Shown: positions 1 through 6,820 of the stretch, in pieces
Position numbering within the stretch: position 1 is the first letter of the stretch
Layout: each line of letters starts with the position of its first letter
Source of the DNA: Clostridiales bacterium
GTDB lineage: Bacteria; Bacillota; Clostridia; Lachnospirales; WQUN01
Direction: 5' to 3'
Assembly (NCBI GenBank): GCA_031289625.1
Contig: JAITPB010000158.1
Coordinates: forward strand, 1 to 11,372
Length of the DNA stretch: 11,372 nt
Made by a program: the position numbers and the translations under genes
Notes under the pieces: model-generated
What the model was told of the DNA's origin: nothing
What the model saw: only the letters and a program-made list of their open reading frames with translations
Database searches by the model: none

Positions 1-152
1 TGCCGTTGAAAATTTATTTTTACAAGAGTTTAGTCAAATTAGACGTCGCGCTGGCCAAAGGCAAAAAGGTCTATGATAAACGGGAAGCCGCGGCCCGGAA
101 AGCTCAGAGACGGGAGGTGGAAAAAGAGTTCAAAGTGCGGAATTTATATTGA
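1..152 (+). CDS. smpB: SsrA-binding protein SmpB, C-terminal part (5' end outside the window)
   Basis: SmpB binds tmRNA and delivers it to stalled ribosomes for trans-translation in the cytoplasm. The visible 49 codons begin in frame at base 3 (PLKIYFYKSLVKLDVALAKG) and end at TGA 150-152. They carry the end of the SmpB beta-barrel, the family signature ALAKGKKVYDKRE, and the basic Lys/Arg-rich C-terminal tail. In the family that tail enters the empty mRNA channel and folds as a helix. The tail here (KAQRREVEKEFKVRNLY) has a normal length. The ssrA RNA gene begins 3 bases after the stop codon, which independently supports the call because SmpB and tmRNA act as a pair. The start codon, promoter and most of the OB-fold lie to the left of the window. 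Confidence 0.95.
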   Translation, partial: PLKIYFYKSLVKLDVALAKGKKVYDKREAAARKAQRREVEKEFKVRNLY

Positions 153-155
153 TAC

Positions 156-503
156 GGGGATGTAATGGTTTCGACGGGGATTTTGTGATTGAGAATGGCC
201 ATCCGCAGACGGCGCCTGCGTCAAAAAGCCGAACCTAAAAGAATAAACGACAACGATAATTTAGCTTTTGCTGCTTAATTAAAGCAGCCGCCGGCCTGAA
301 ATAACCTGCCGCTTCAGAATCCGGCGCCGACAGGCGGGGCACTTGTCCGTTTAAGCTTTGCGGCGGGCAAAGATCGATGAAGCTACCAGAACGCCAGTCG
401 TGTTGGTTTGCCTGGCGGGAAGGGAATGATGAATAACCAACTGTGATGGGAGAAGTTCTCACTGACGGATTTTCGGACCCGGGTTCGATTCCCGGCATCT
501 CCA
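156..503 (+). ncRNA. ssrA: transfer-messenger RNA (tmRNA)
   Basis: tmRNA rescues stalled ribosomes and tags the unfinished protein for proteolysis. The 5' end (GGGGATGTAATGGTTTCGAC) is the classic tmRNA start. Bases 156-162 pair with 496-502 as a 7-bp acceptor stem. Its third pair is G158-U500, the G3-U70 identity element read by alanyl-tRNA synthetase. The T arm is CCGGG, a TTCGATT loop, then CCCGG. A503 is the discriminator and is followed by TTT, so the CCA tail is not encoded and must be added after processing. The tag reading frame ends NDNDNLAFAA at TAA 276-278, with a second in-frame stop shortly after. The codon before the first Asn is ATA, so the resume codon is unclear; it is not the usual GCN. 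The gene is about 348 nt, a normal length. No terminator follows, so the RNA is probably processed from a longer transcript. Confidence 0.96.
246..278 (+). other. tmRNA proteolysis-tag reading frame (NDNDNLAFAA)
   Basis: Within ssrA the codons AAC GAC AAC GAT AAT TTA GCT TTT GCT GCT TAA are flanked as in other tmRNAs: an A-rich stretch upstream and a stop codon inside the following helix. The Ala-Ala end matches the ClpXP/ClpAP-recognised degron, although Leu-Ala-Phe-Ala-Ala replaces the more common Leu-Ala-Leu-Ala-Ala. Translation may resume at ATA 243-245 or at AAC 246-248; both have an A four bases upstream. Confidence 0.75.
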
Positions 504-537
504 TTTATGCTGAATCGGCTTTGGTTATCCATTCACG

Positions 538-1563
538 GGAGGTGATATTGTGAACAATGAGGGCGATCGTTTGCAAGATACTGGGGATAAAAACGAGCAT
601 TCGTCTGATTTGGAAAAGTTGTCCGATGAGGCGGCCACGCCGGAAGAAAAGGGGCAAGACGTTCTTCTAACTGAGGAAGAACAGCAAGAAAAGAAAGAAC
701 AGCAAGAAAAAAAAGAGCAGCAAGAAAAAAAAGAACAGCAAAAAAAGAAAGAACAGCAAGAAAAAAAAGAACAGCAGGAAAAGAAAGAACAGCAAGAAAA
801 AGAACTGTCCCTGAACGTCGTCCAGTTCAGTGAAACCAGCGTGGATAAGACAGAAGACGATGAGCGTGAAGAGCTCCACGCGGGAAAAAAATGGACGTAT
901 GAGGCCATTCCAGATGAACCCGTCATTCATCATTTCAAGAGACCGGACTATATCGCGGTAAAAGAATTGGAAACAGCACCGATTCTGACACTGGAGCACG
1001 CCGAAGAGCGGGAAGAGGTTTTTGGCGGACACGGCAAAGAAAAGGACGTCAAAGCCTCTAAACGGAAACGGCCTTTGGAAGACGCTTATGAAGAATATGA
1101 GGACTATGAGGCCGAAGAGGCTTCATCCGCCCTTAAAATTGTGCTGGGCGCCATTACCATTGTTTTTATTTGCATTTTGGCTGGGCTGGTCTATAAGATC
1201 AATTCGGTAACGGCGGAACTCAAAGAGACGCAGAATCAGCTTGCGTCCGCGCTGAACAGTGAAGAAATAGTGCAGATCAGAAAGGACAACGACAGCAAGG
1301 CCCGCAGAATTCTAGAATTGACAGACGAGCTGAACCATTATAAATATGGCGACGCATTGGACGATGAACGTTACTTATCGGGGGGGGCGCCCTCGGATAC
1401 GACAACGGTCTATACAGTGGCCGATGGGGACAATTTAGGCAATATTGCCAGGAGATTCAATACAACGGTTACAAAACTCAAGGAATGGAATGATCTTGTC
1501 AATGAAAACAGTATCCAGATCGGACAGAAATTGAGAGTGGCTCCTCCGCCGCCAGCGGAATGA
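538..1563 (+). CDS. Signal-anchored LysM-domain protein with EQQEKK repeats (RBS plus coding region)
   Basis: The coding region starts at GTG 550, 337 aa, chosen because GGGAGGTGAT (538-547) is a strong ribosome binding site just before it. Residues 1-43 are acidic. Residues 44-85 are seven tandem copies of a six-residue EQQEKK unit, likely a single charged helix. Residues 86-194 are acidic and unstructured-looking. Residues 195-215 form one hydrophobic membrane segment (LKIVLGAITIVFICILAGLV), followed by a likely coiled coil (217-260) and a C-terminal LysM domain (about 286-330, starting TVYTVADGDNLGNIARRFN and ending with QIGQKLRV). LysM domains bind peptidoglycan, so the protein probably has its repeat region in the cytoplasm and its LysM at the wall. 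The exact role is unknown. It lies 46 nt after ssrA and 25 nt before rho with no terminator, so it is probably co-transcribed with both. Confidence 0.85.
   Translation, partial: GGDIVNNEGDRLQDTGDKNEHSSDLEKLSDEAATPEEKGQDVLLTEEEQQEKKEQQEKKEQQEKKEQQKKKEQQEKKEQQEKKEQQEKELSLNVVQFSETSVDKTEDDEREELHAGKKWTYEAIPDEPVIHHFKRPDYIAVKELETAPILTLEHAEEREEVFGGHGKEKDVKASKRKRPLEDAYEEYEDYEAEEASSALKIVLGAITIVFICILAGLVYKINSVTAELKETQNQLASALNSEEIVQIRKDNDSKARRILELTDELNHYKYGDALDDERYLSGGAPSDTTTVYTVADGDNLGNIARRFNTTVTKLKEWNDLVNENSIQIGQKLRVAPPPPAE
679..804 (+). repeat. 18-bp coding tandem repeat (7 copies of EQQEKK)
   Basis: Seven consecutive 18-bp units of the form GAACAGCAAGAAAAGAAA encode EQQEKK, with copy 4 reading EQQKKK and copy 7 EQQEKE. 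Units differ mainly at third positions (AAA/AAG, CAA/CAG). Expansion or contraction by whole units would keep the frame, so the length may vary between strains. Confidence 0.95.
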
Positions 1564-1588
1564 ATCAGGCAATAGTAGGAGAGGTTGG

Positions 1589-3175
1589 ATGCACACGGAG
1601 AACGCAACACTGCTGGAACTGCGCGAAACTGCCCGCGAGCTGGGCGTTAAGAATTGTACAAAATACCGGAAAGCCGACTTAGCTGAAATCGTTCAAAAGG
1701 TTCAGAAAGAAAGTGCGCGGGCAGCCTCTGCTTCGGGAACGCCTGCTTTAGAGGAAATGGAAGAAGCCGCTCCAGAGACATCTCATTCTGGGGCGGCGGC
1801 CTCGCCGGAGGCCGCTCCACAGCTTGCGGAACCGCTTTTAGAGGAGGCCGCGCCCGCTCCTCCACTTTCGAAGGAGACCGCGCCCGCTCCGCTTTCGAAG
1901 GAGGCTGCGCCCGCTTCGCTTTCGAAGGAGGCCGCGCCCGTTCCTCCACTTTCGGAAGAGGCCGCGCCGCCTGAACCAGAGCCGCCCGCCGCCGCTCCGC
2001 CCAGCCGGACACAGCGGGAAAAAATTATGGACTCTCTGGACAGCGGCATTATTGAAGAAGGTGTACTGGAAATTTTGGCGGACGGGTATGGCTTTCTGCG
2101 GAAAGAAAATTATTTGCCCGGTACAAAGGATATTTACATTTCACCGTCACAAATCCGTCGGTTCAATCTCAAAACAGGAGATTTAGTCAAAGGCAATATT
2201 CGTATTCCAAAAGAAGGGGAAAAATTCAGCGCTCTCTTATTTGTCAAATCTGTGAACGGCGATCCGCCTGAGACGGCCGCCAAACGTCCCAATTTTGAAG
2301 ATTTAACCCCTATTTTCCCTCTCGAAAAAATCCATATGGAAACCACACAGCAAGAACTCTCCACAAGGCTCATCGATTTAATCGCGCCCATTGGTAAAGG
2401 ACAGCGCGGTATGATTGTCGCGCCGCCCAAAGCAGGCAAAACCGTTCTCTTGAAAAAAATCGCCAACGCCATTACGCATAATCACCCGGATACGCATTTG
2501 ATCGTACTGTTGATTGATGAGCGGCCTGAGGAAGTCACGGACATGGAGCGCTCCATTAGCGGACGCAACTGCGACGTGGTCTACTCCACTTTTGACGAGC
2601 AGCCCGAGCATCACAAACGCGTAGCGGAAATGGTCTTGGAACGGGCCAAGCGCCTGGTGGAACAGGGGAAGGATCTGGTGATTCTTCTCGATTCCATCAC
2701 GCGGCTTTCGCGCGCCTACAATCTGACGATTCCGTCGAGCGGCCGGACGTTATCCGGCGGGTTGGATCCCGCCGCGCTCTATATGCCCAAGAAATTTTTC
2801 GGCGCCGCGCGCAATGTGGAACACGGCGGCTCTTTGACCATTCTGGCCACCGCGCTGGTGGATACCGGCAGTAAAATGGACGACGTGATTTTTGAAGAGT
2901 TCAAAGGCACGGGCAACATGGAGCTTGTGCTGGACAGACGCTTGTCGGAAAAGAGAATTTTTCCGGCGATTGACATCATCAAGTCTGGCACGCGCCGGGA
3001 GGAAAACCTGCTCTCCGCGCGGGAATTGGAAGCCGTCTATATCATACGCAGGCTGACGGCTCGTTTGTCTATGATGGAGATTACGGAGCAGGTGACGGAT
3101 GTGCTGTGTAAATCCATACACAATAAAGAATTTGTCGAGAGTGTTTTATCGCTGGAAAAGCGCAATAAAGATTGA
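1589..3175 (+). CDS. rho: Transcription termination factor Rho with low-complexity N-terminal insertion
   Basis: Rho is the hexameric RNA-dependent ATPase/translocase that ends transcription of untranslated RNA. The start is ATG 1589, preceded by TAGGAGAGG; 528 aa, longer than the roughly 420 aa of compact Rho proteins. Domains: Rho N-terminal helical domain (about 5-38), an Ala/Pro/Glu/Ser-rich insertion (about 45-140), a cold-shock-like RNA-binding domain (about 152-225, with GYGFLR and DIYISPSQIRRFNLKTGD), then the ATPase. Walker A is APPKAGKT (278-285); LIVLLIDERPEE (304-315) and the Walker B strand LVILLDSITR (363-372) follow; the Q/R-loop segments GGLDPAALYMPKKFFGAARN and LDRRLSEKRIFPAID are intact. 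The added length is all in the repetitive insertion; the core appears complete. The gene lies 25 nt after the LysM gene, likely in one transcript, and its last bases contain the -35 box of the rpmE promoter. Confidence 0.98.
   Translation: MHTENATLLELRETARELGVKNCTKYRKADLAEIVQKVQKESARAASASGTPALEEMEEAAPETSHSGAAASPEAAPQLAEPLLEEAAPAPPLSKETAPAPLSKEAAPASLSKEAAPVPPLSEEAAPPEPEPPAAAPPSRTQREKIMDSLDSGIIEEGVLEILADGYGFLRKENYLPGTKDIYISPSQIRRFNLKTGDLVKGNIRIPKEGEKFSALLFVKSVNGDPPETAAKRPNFEDLTPIFPLEKIHMETTQQELSTRLIDLIAPIGKGQRGMIVAPPKAGKTVLLKKIANAITHNHPDTHLIVLLIDERPEEVTDMERSISGRNCDVVYSTFDEQPEHHKRVAEMVLERAKRLVEQGKDLVILLDSITRLSRAYNLTIPSSGRTLSGGLDPAALYMPKKFFGAARNVEHGGSLTILATALVDTGSKMDDVIFEEFKGTGNMELVLDRRLSEKRIFPAIDIIKSGTRREENLLSARELEAVYIIRRLTARLSMMEITEQVTDVLCKSIHNKEFVESVLSLEKRNKD
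1841..1969 (+). repeat. 27/30-bp tandem repeats encoding the Rho insertion
   Basis: Four units (1841-1870, 1871-1897, 1898-1924, 1925-1954) plus a partial fifth share the core GAGGCCGCGCCCGCT and end in CTTTCG. They encode E-A-A-P-A-P-(P)-L-S-K type units. Lengths of 30, 27, 27 and 30 bp are all multiples of three. The rest of the insertion is Ala/Pro/Glu-rich without clear periodicity. Confidence 0.9.
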
Positions 3176-3200
3176 ATGTCCGATACGATTGTGATAAAAT
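3172..3200 (+). promoter_or_regulatory. Sigma-A-type promoter of rpmE
   Basis: TTGAAT (3172-3177), a 17-bp spacer, then TAAAAT (3195-3200), with TG at 3192-3193 near the -10 box. The -35 box overlaps the rho stop codon (TGA 3173-3175). Transcription would begin near 3207, giving a leader of about 75 nt that contains a hairpin. Confidence 0.65.
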
Positions 3201-3230
3201 CGAGGACGAAAATATTTTGAAATGATTTGG

Positions 3231-3251
3231 CGGGCGGCATTTTGCCGCCCG
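3231..3251 (+). promoter_or_regulatory. GC-rich hairpin in the rpmE leader
   Basis: CGGGCGGC (3231-3238) pairs perfectly with GCCGCCCG (3244-3251) around a five-base A/T loop. No T-run follows, so it is not a normal intrinsic terminator. It sits in the presumed 5' leader, about 30 nt before the start codon. Ribosomal protein genes are often self-regulated through leader structures, so it may be a protein-binding or stability element; that is inference. Confidence 0.5.
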
Positions 3252-3280
3252 TGACTGGGCGCGAAAAGAGGTGAAATGAG

Positions 3281-3481
3281 TTGAAAGAAGGCTTGCATCC
3301 AAAATTTTATCAGGCGAAAGTGAAATGCAACTGCGGCAATGAATTTGTAACCGGATCTACCCAGAGCGAAATTCATGTGGAAGTCTGTTCCAAATGCCAT
3401 CCGTTCTACACGGGCAGCCAGAAGATGCTGGTGGAGGCTGGCGGGCGCGTGGAGAGGTTTAAAAAGAAATACGGCCTGTAA
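3281..3481 (+). CDS. rpmE: 50S ribosomal protein L31, zinc-binding form
   Basis: L31 is a small large-subunit protein at the 30S-50S interface. The start is TTG 3281, chosen because AGAGGTGAA lies just upstream and the product then begins MKEGLHPKFYQAKVKCNCGN, the canonical L31 start. The nearby ATG at 3276 is out of frame and stops at once. The 66-residue length is typical. Cysteines C16, C18, C36 and C39 (CNC and CSKC) form the zinc site of the C+ class, which cells can exchange for a zinc-free paralogue under zinc limitation. The conserved HPFYTGSQK follows. The gene has its own promoter and leader hairpin and ends before an unusual A/T-only stretch and a terminator. No odd residues are seen. 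Confidence 0.97.
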   Translation: MKEGLHPKFYQAKVKCNCGNEFVTGSTQSEIHVEVCSKCHPFYTGSQKMLVEAGGRVERFKKKYGL

Positions 3482-3540
3482 AAAAAATTTTTTAAAAAAA
3501 TTTAAAAAAATTAAAAAAAATAAATAAAAAAAATAAAAAT

Positions 3541-3580
3541 AAAAAAAGTATGGGGGCGCGCGGCTTACCATACCTTTTTT
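3541..3580. terminator. Bidirectional intrinsic terminator between rpmE and the amidase gene
   Basis: GTATGG (3548-3553) pairs with CCATAC (3568-3573) around a GC-rich 14-nt loop. On the + strand the stem is followed by C and six T (3575-3580). On the - strand it is followed at once by the seven T complementary to 3541-3547. The genes converge here, so one structure can end both transcripts. Confidence 0.8.
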
Positions 3581-3605
3581 ATTTATTTATTTTATCTATC
3601 CGGAT

Positions 3606-4382
3606 TTAGCGAAAATATTTAAAGCGGTGAAAATCCTGGCCGATGTTTTTTTGCGCCGTGATGCGCAGCAAATCCGCGTTCCAAGTGACTGTGTATCCGT
3701 TCGCCTCCAGGATGTCCCGGATGCCGGCTTGGGCCGCGGGGCCTAGCGCCGCGTTGAGGGCTGCCAGCGCGGTGTAAAAATAACCGTCCTTGTTTTCCGC
3801 TTCGATTTGATGGTTTACGCCGTCAAGGATTAGATTGATCATGCCGGGTTTGAGATCGGAAGCCGCGATACAGTCTGCTACGCTGTCTTTGAATTTTTGC
3901 CATGCCTCGGGGTGGTTCACATAGTACAGAGGGCAAGGTTTGCCGGTTACTCCATGATGTGTGAAAAGGTTCTTATGCGGATCAAATCGATGCCGGATAC
4001 ACATGTCGGCGCAAAGTTCAATTAAGCTGAGATTCGTCACGTCTGAAAATTTACCGTCCGCAAAAGGATGGCAGGTTTCGATCCCATAAAATATGCTGTT
4101 ATTTTTTTTGGCCTGTTCGATATAGGCGCTGCTATACGCGGCCCCTGCGTGCTGCGCAACCTCTGTTTCCGGAATGCACCGCAGGATTTCCCCCTGGAGC
4201 CCGACGATATAGTGCGATGAAACGTGAAACCCGTTGGAGCCATTTTCAAAATAATTGCGATTGGCTAAGGCGGAGCTGCCGGCGTTTGCCGTGTAATGAA
4301 CCACAATGCCCTGCGGGCTGATTGCTTTACCCGTGCGGCCATGACTCGCGCCCTTGGTTAAAAGCGCGTCTGTGATTTTCAT
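3606..4382 (-). CDS. N-acetylmuramoyl-L-alanine amidase (Amidase_2 type) with C-terminal stalk-like domain
   Basis: The enzyme should cleave the amide bond between MurNAc and L-Ala in peptidoglycan. It starts at ATG 4382, with GGGAGG on the - strand 8 nt upstream; 258 aa. Residues 1-170 are the zinc amidase fold of the T7 lysozyme/XlyA/CwlA type: GIVVHYTAN places zinc ligand H29, and THHGVTGKPCP places H142, catalytic-type K148 and zinc ligand C150, with the expected 6 and 8 residue spacings. Residues about 178-245 (ILDGVNHQIEAENKDGYFY ... NGYTVTWNADLLRITA) resemble the copper-amine-oxidase N-like stalk domain of many Firmicute wall enzymes. There is no signal peptide, so it needs a holin, cell lysis or mother-cell lysis to reach its substrate. 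It could be a domesticated phage endolysin or a sporulation lysis enzyme. It is a single-gene unit, divergent from glmU. Confidence 0.88.
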   Translation of the reverse strand: MKITDALLTKGASHGRTGKAISPQGIVVHYTANAGSSALANRNYFENGSNGFHVSSHYIVGLQGEILRCIPETEVAQHAGAAYSSAYIEQAKKNNSIFYGIETCHPFADGKFSDVTNLSLIELCADMCIRHRFDPHKNLFTHHGVTGKPCPLYYVNHPEAWQKFKDSVADCIAASDLKPGMINLILDGVNHQIEAENKDGYFYTALAALNAALGPAAQAGIRDILEANGYTVTWNADLLRITAQKNIGQDFHRFKYFR

Positions 4383-4465
4383 AATTACGCCTCCCTTCTG
4401 CTACCATCCTATGCGAAATAAAGTGGGCATGAGACAGGCGTTAAACAGTTTCCTATAAACGCGTA

Positions 4466-4494
4466 ATGACGAAGGCGGCGCGCTGTGCTATACT
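4466..4494 (+). promoter_or_regulatory. Extended -10 promoter of the glmU operon
   Basis: ATGACG (4466-4471), 17-bp spacer, TATACT (4489-4494), with the TG of an extended -10 at 4486-4487. Transcription would start near 4501, about 53 nt before the glmU start. On the opposite strand only a weak promoter candidate for the amidase is visible. Confidence 0.7.
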
Positions 4495-4553
4495 GATTTT
4501 GCGTTTAATAGGATAGCGTTAAGATAGATAAAAAAACATCCATGGGGGTCGTC

Positions 4554-5918
4554 ATGAAAGCGATCATTTTAGCGGCGGGAGAGGGCACGCGAATGAAATC
4601 CCGGCTGCCCAAATGCCTGCACCCAATATTGGGGCGCAGTATGCTGGACACTGTGATCCAGACCGTTCAAGAGGCCGGGGCGAAAGAACTGATTGTGGTC
4701 ACGGGGCATGAAGGCCAGCAGATCCGCGAAGCGGTCAAAGAGCCGGTCACATTTGTGGAACAAAAAGAACGCCGGGGCACGGGGCACGCCGTTATGACGG
4801 CGGCAGAACATATCCGGCCGGAAGATACGGCGCTGGTCATCTGCGGGGACACGCCGCTGGTCACGCCGGAGGCCATTGCCCGGCTATGTGAACAGCATCT
4901 GAAAGACGCCAGCGCGGTGACTGTCCTCTCTACGATTGTGGACAACGCCTTCGGCTATGGCCGCATTGCGCGTACAGGGGGCCGCTTTCCGAAAATCGTA
5001 GAGCAAAAAGATCTGACGCCCGATCAAATGGAGATCAAAGAAATCAATACGGGTATTTATCTTTTTCATGGCCGCGCTTTGCTGGAGGCTCTGCCGCTGC
5101 TGAATACACGCAACGCCGCCGGGGAATACTATTTGACCGACACGCTGGAAATCATCCAGGCCAATGGCCTGAAAGCGGATGTTTACTGCGCCCCGGATCC
5201 GGAACAATTTATGGGCGTCAATACGCGCGTGCAGCTGGCGCGTGCGGCTGAAATTCTCAAACGCCGCGTCAACGAACAATTTATGCTGGCGGGGGTGACG
5301 ATGATCGACCCGGCGAGCGTTTGGATTGAGCGCGGCGTCGTCATCGGCGAGGATACGTTACTGTATCCTGGCGTGATTCTGGAAGGCGCCACAAAGATTG
5401 GCCCTGGCTGTGTGATCGGCCCGAACACGCGCATTGTCAATTGCGAGATCAATCATGACGTGGAGATAAGTTCCAGCGTGCTGATCGATTCGCACGTCGG
5501 CGCGTTCTCCACTGTGGGGCCGTTCGCGTATCTGCGCCCGCACAGCCATGTCGGCGCGCACTGCAAGATCGGATGCTTTGTGGACGTGAAAAACGCCACT
5601 TTGGGAGACAACACAAAAGCCGCGCATTTAACGTATGTCGGGGATGCGGACGTGGGCAGCGGCGTCAATTTTGGCTGCGGTACGGTCACGGTCAATTACG
5701 ACGGCCACAAAAAATACCGCACTGTGATTGAAGACAACGCCTTTATCGGCTGCAACACCAATTTGGTCTCACCCGTCACAGTGAAAGAGAGCGCGTACGT
5801 CGCGGCTGGCTCGACCATTACGGAAGAAGTGCCCGCCAAAGCCCTGGCTATCGCGCGCGCCCGGCAGATCAACAAGACGGGATGGATCCACCAATCCCAA
5901 AACAAAACTGAGGCGTAA
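4554..5918 (+). CDS. glmU: Bifunctional GlmU: GlcN-1-P acetyltransferase / GlcNAc-1-P uridylyltransferase
   Basis: GlmU makes UDP-GlcNAc from glucosamine-1-phosphate, acetyl-CoA and UTP in the cytoplasm, feeding peptidoglycan synthesis. ATG 4554 is preferred (454 aa) because GGGGGT lies just before it and the product then starts MKAIILAAGEGTRMKS; the in-frame ATG 4542 has no ribosome site. Residues 1-225 are the nucleotidyltransferase with the pyrophosphorylase signature LAAGEGTRMKSRLPK (6-20). Residues from about 250 onward are the left-handed beta-helix of hexapeptide repeats (IGEDTLLYPG, IGPGCVIGPN, and others). It includes AHLTYVGDADVG, which holds the catalytic histidine, and the conserved VNYDGHKKYRTVIED and FIGCNTNLVSPV. 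Length and motifs are normal, so both activities are probably intact. It is the first gene of an operon; the next gene starts 1 nt after its stop. Confidence 0.98.
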   Translation: MKAIILAAGEGTRMKSRLPKCLHPILGRSMLDTVIQTVQEAGAKELIVVTGHEGQQIREAVKEPVTFVEQKERRGTGHAVMTAAEHIRPEDTALVICGDTPLVTPEAIARLCEQHLKDASAVTVLSTIVDNAFGYGRIARTGGRFPKIVEQKDLTPDQMEIKEINTGIYLFHGRALLEALPLLNTRNAAGEYYLTDTLEIIQANGLKADVYCAPDPEQFMGVNTRVQLARAAEILKRRVNEQFMLAGVTMIDPASVWIERGVVIGEDTLLYPGVILEGATKIGPGCVIGPNTRIVNCEINHDVEISSSVLIDSHVGAFSTVGPFAYLRPHSHVGAHCKIGCFVDVKNATLGDNTKAAHLTYVGDADVGSGVNFGCGTVTVNYDGHKKYRTVIEDNAFIGCNTNLVSPVTVKESAYVAAGSTITEEVPAKALAIARARQINKTGWIHQSQNKTEA

Positions 5919-5919
5919 T

Positions 5920-6768
5920 ATGATCTACTTTTGCGCCGCGCTTTTTTTAGAAGCGCGTCCTTTTATTGAGCGGTATCAACTCCAAAAAACGTCCGCGCTG
6001 AAAAACATGCAGATTTTTCAGGGCCCGGCCGCTTCTCTGATTATCAGCGGCGCCGGGCCGACTCGGGCCGCCGCTGCTGTTGCGCATTTGCTGACGCTGA
6101 TTTCGCCGGAACATTGCCCAGGAAATAATCTGGGCCATTTATTTGTAAACGTCGGCCTCGCGGGCAGTATAGTTTTTCCGCAGGGCGAAATTGTACTCTG
6201 CCATAAACTGACGAACACATTTACCGGCTATGATTTTTATCCGGAAATTCCTTTTGGGCATGGTTTCAGAGAGGGCGCGCTGGGCAGTTTTGGACATTCG
6301 ATCCGTGCGGAATCGCTGCCGTATGATCTCGCGGATATGGAGGGCGCGTTTGTATTTGAAGCGGCGGAGTTTTTTCTGCCGCTTCATCAAATTGTCTGCT
6401 TGAAAGTTGTTTCGGATCAGTTCGCGCCGCGGGATGTTTCGGCGGAAACGGCGGCGGCGGTTATGCGGCGGGCGGCAGATCCGATCGCCGCATGGATCGA
6501 CCGGGAAACCGCGCGGCTGGACGGCGCGGCCAATCGCTTCTTTTTTTCTCCGGAAGAGTTAGAAGCGATGGAACGCGTGCGCCAAAATTTATTCTTGACG
6601 CGCGCCATGTGTCTCGCCTTGGAAAAAGCCTGCCAAAAAGCAAAATCCCGGGAAGAGAATATTCTCAGTGTCCTGGCGGAAGCCGCTGGATCGGGCCGTG
6701 GCGGCAAAAACGCAAGCAAACCTATCTACGCCCGGCTGATGCGCCAGCTAAGCCCTACGCAAAAATAA
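5920..6768 (+). CDS. MTA/SAH-nucleosidase-like protein (nucleoside phosphorylase superfamily) with C-terminal extension
   Basis: It probably hydrolyses a 5'-modified adenosine or related nucleoside in the cytoplasm. Start ATG 5920, with GAGG just upstream inside the end of glmU; 282 aa. Visible superfamily features: an N-terminal AALFLEARPF with an acidic residue (E11) where MTA/SAH nucleosidase has its catalytic Glu; ISGAGPTRAAAAVAHLL; FVNVGLAGSI; DMEGAFVFEAA (E141, the substrate-binding Glu position); and KVVSDQF with S165-D166 at the catalytic Asp position. The E141-D166 spacing (25) is close to the 23 of the E. coli enzyme. About 80 residues after 200 are an added helical, charged tail absent from plain MTAN. 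The next gene is a radical SAM enzyme, which would release 5'-deoxyadenosine, a known MTAN substrate. The overall sequence is divergent, so the substrate is unproven. Confidence 0.72.
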   Translation: MIYFCAALFLEARPFIERYQLQKTSALKNMQIFQGPAASLIISGAGPTRAAAAVAHLLTLISPEHCPGNNLGHLFVNVGLAGSIVFPQGEIVLCHKLTNTFTGYDFYPEIPFGHGFREGALGSFGHSIRAESLPYDLADMEGAFVFEAAEFFLPLHQIVCLKVVSDQFAPRDVSAETAAAVMRRAADPIAAWIDRETARLDGAANRFFFSPEELEAMERVRQNLFLTRAMCLALEKACQKAKSREENILSVLAEAAGSGRGGKNASKPIYARLMRQLSPTQK

Positions 6769-6820
6769 ACCGCCTTTTGGGGGATGGGTCAAGGTTTTAG
6801 CTTTAAAGGAGTTACCAAAA

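Noticed and set aside
480..503. tmRNA 3' end as attachment site for the integrase remnant
   Set aside because: The tmRNA 3' sequence is not repeated near the remnant, and 9 kb of conserved genes lie between them.
525..1032. Cys/Ser/Phe-rich and Phe/Leu-rich repeated proteins on the - strand
   Set aside because: They are antisense reflections of the EQQEKK repeat in the LysM gene, which has a strong ribosome site and recognisable domains on the + strand.
4542..4553. glmU start at the upstream ATG
   Set aside because: No ribosome site precedes it, and family members begin MKAIILAAG as from ATG 4554.
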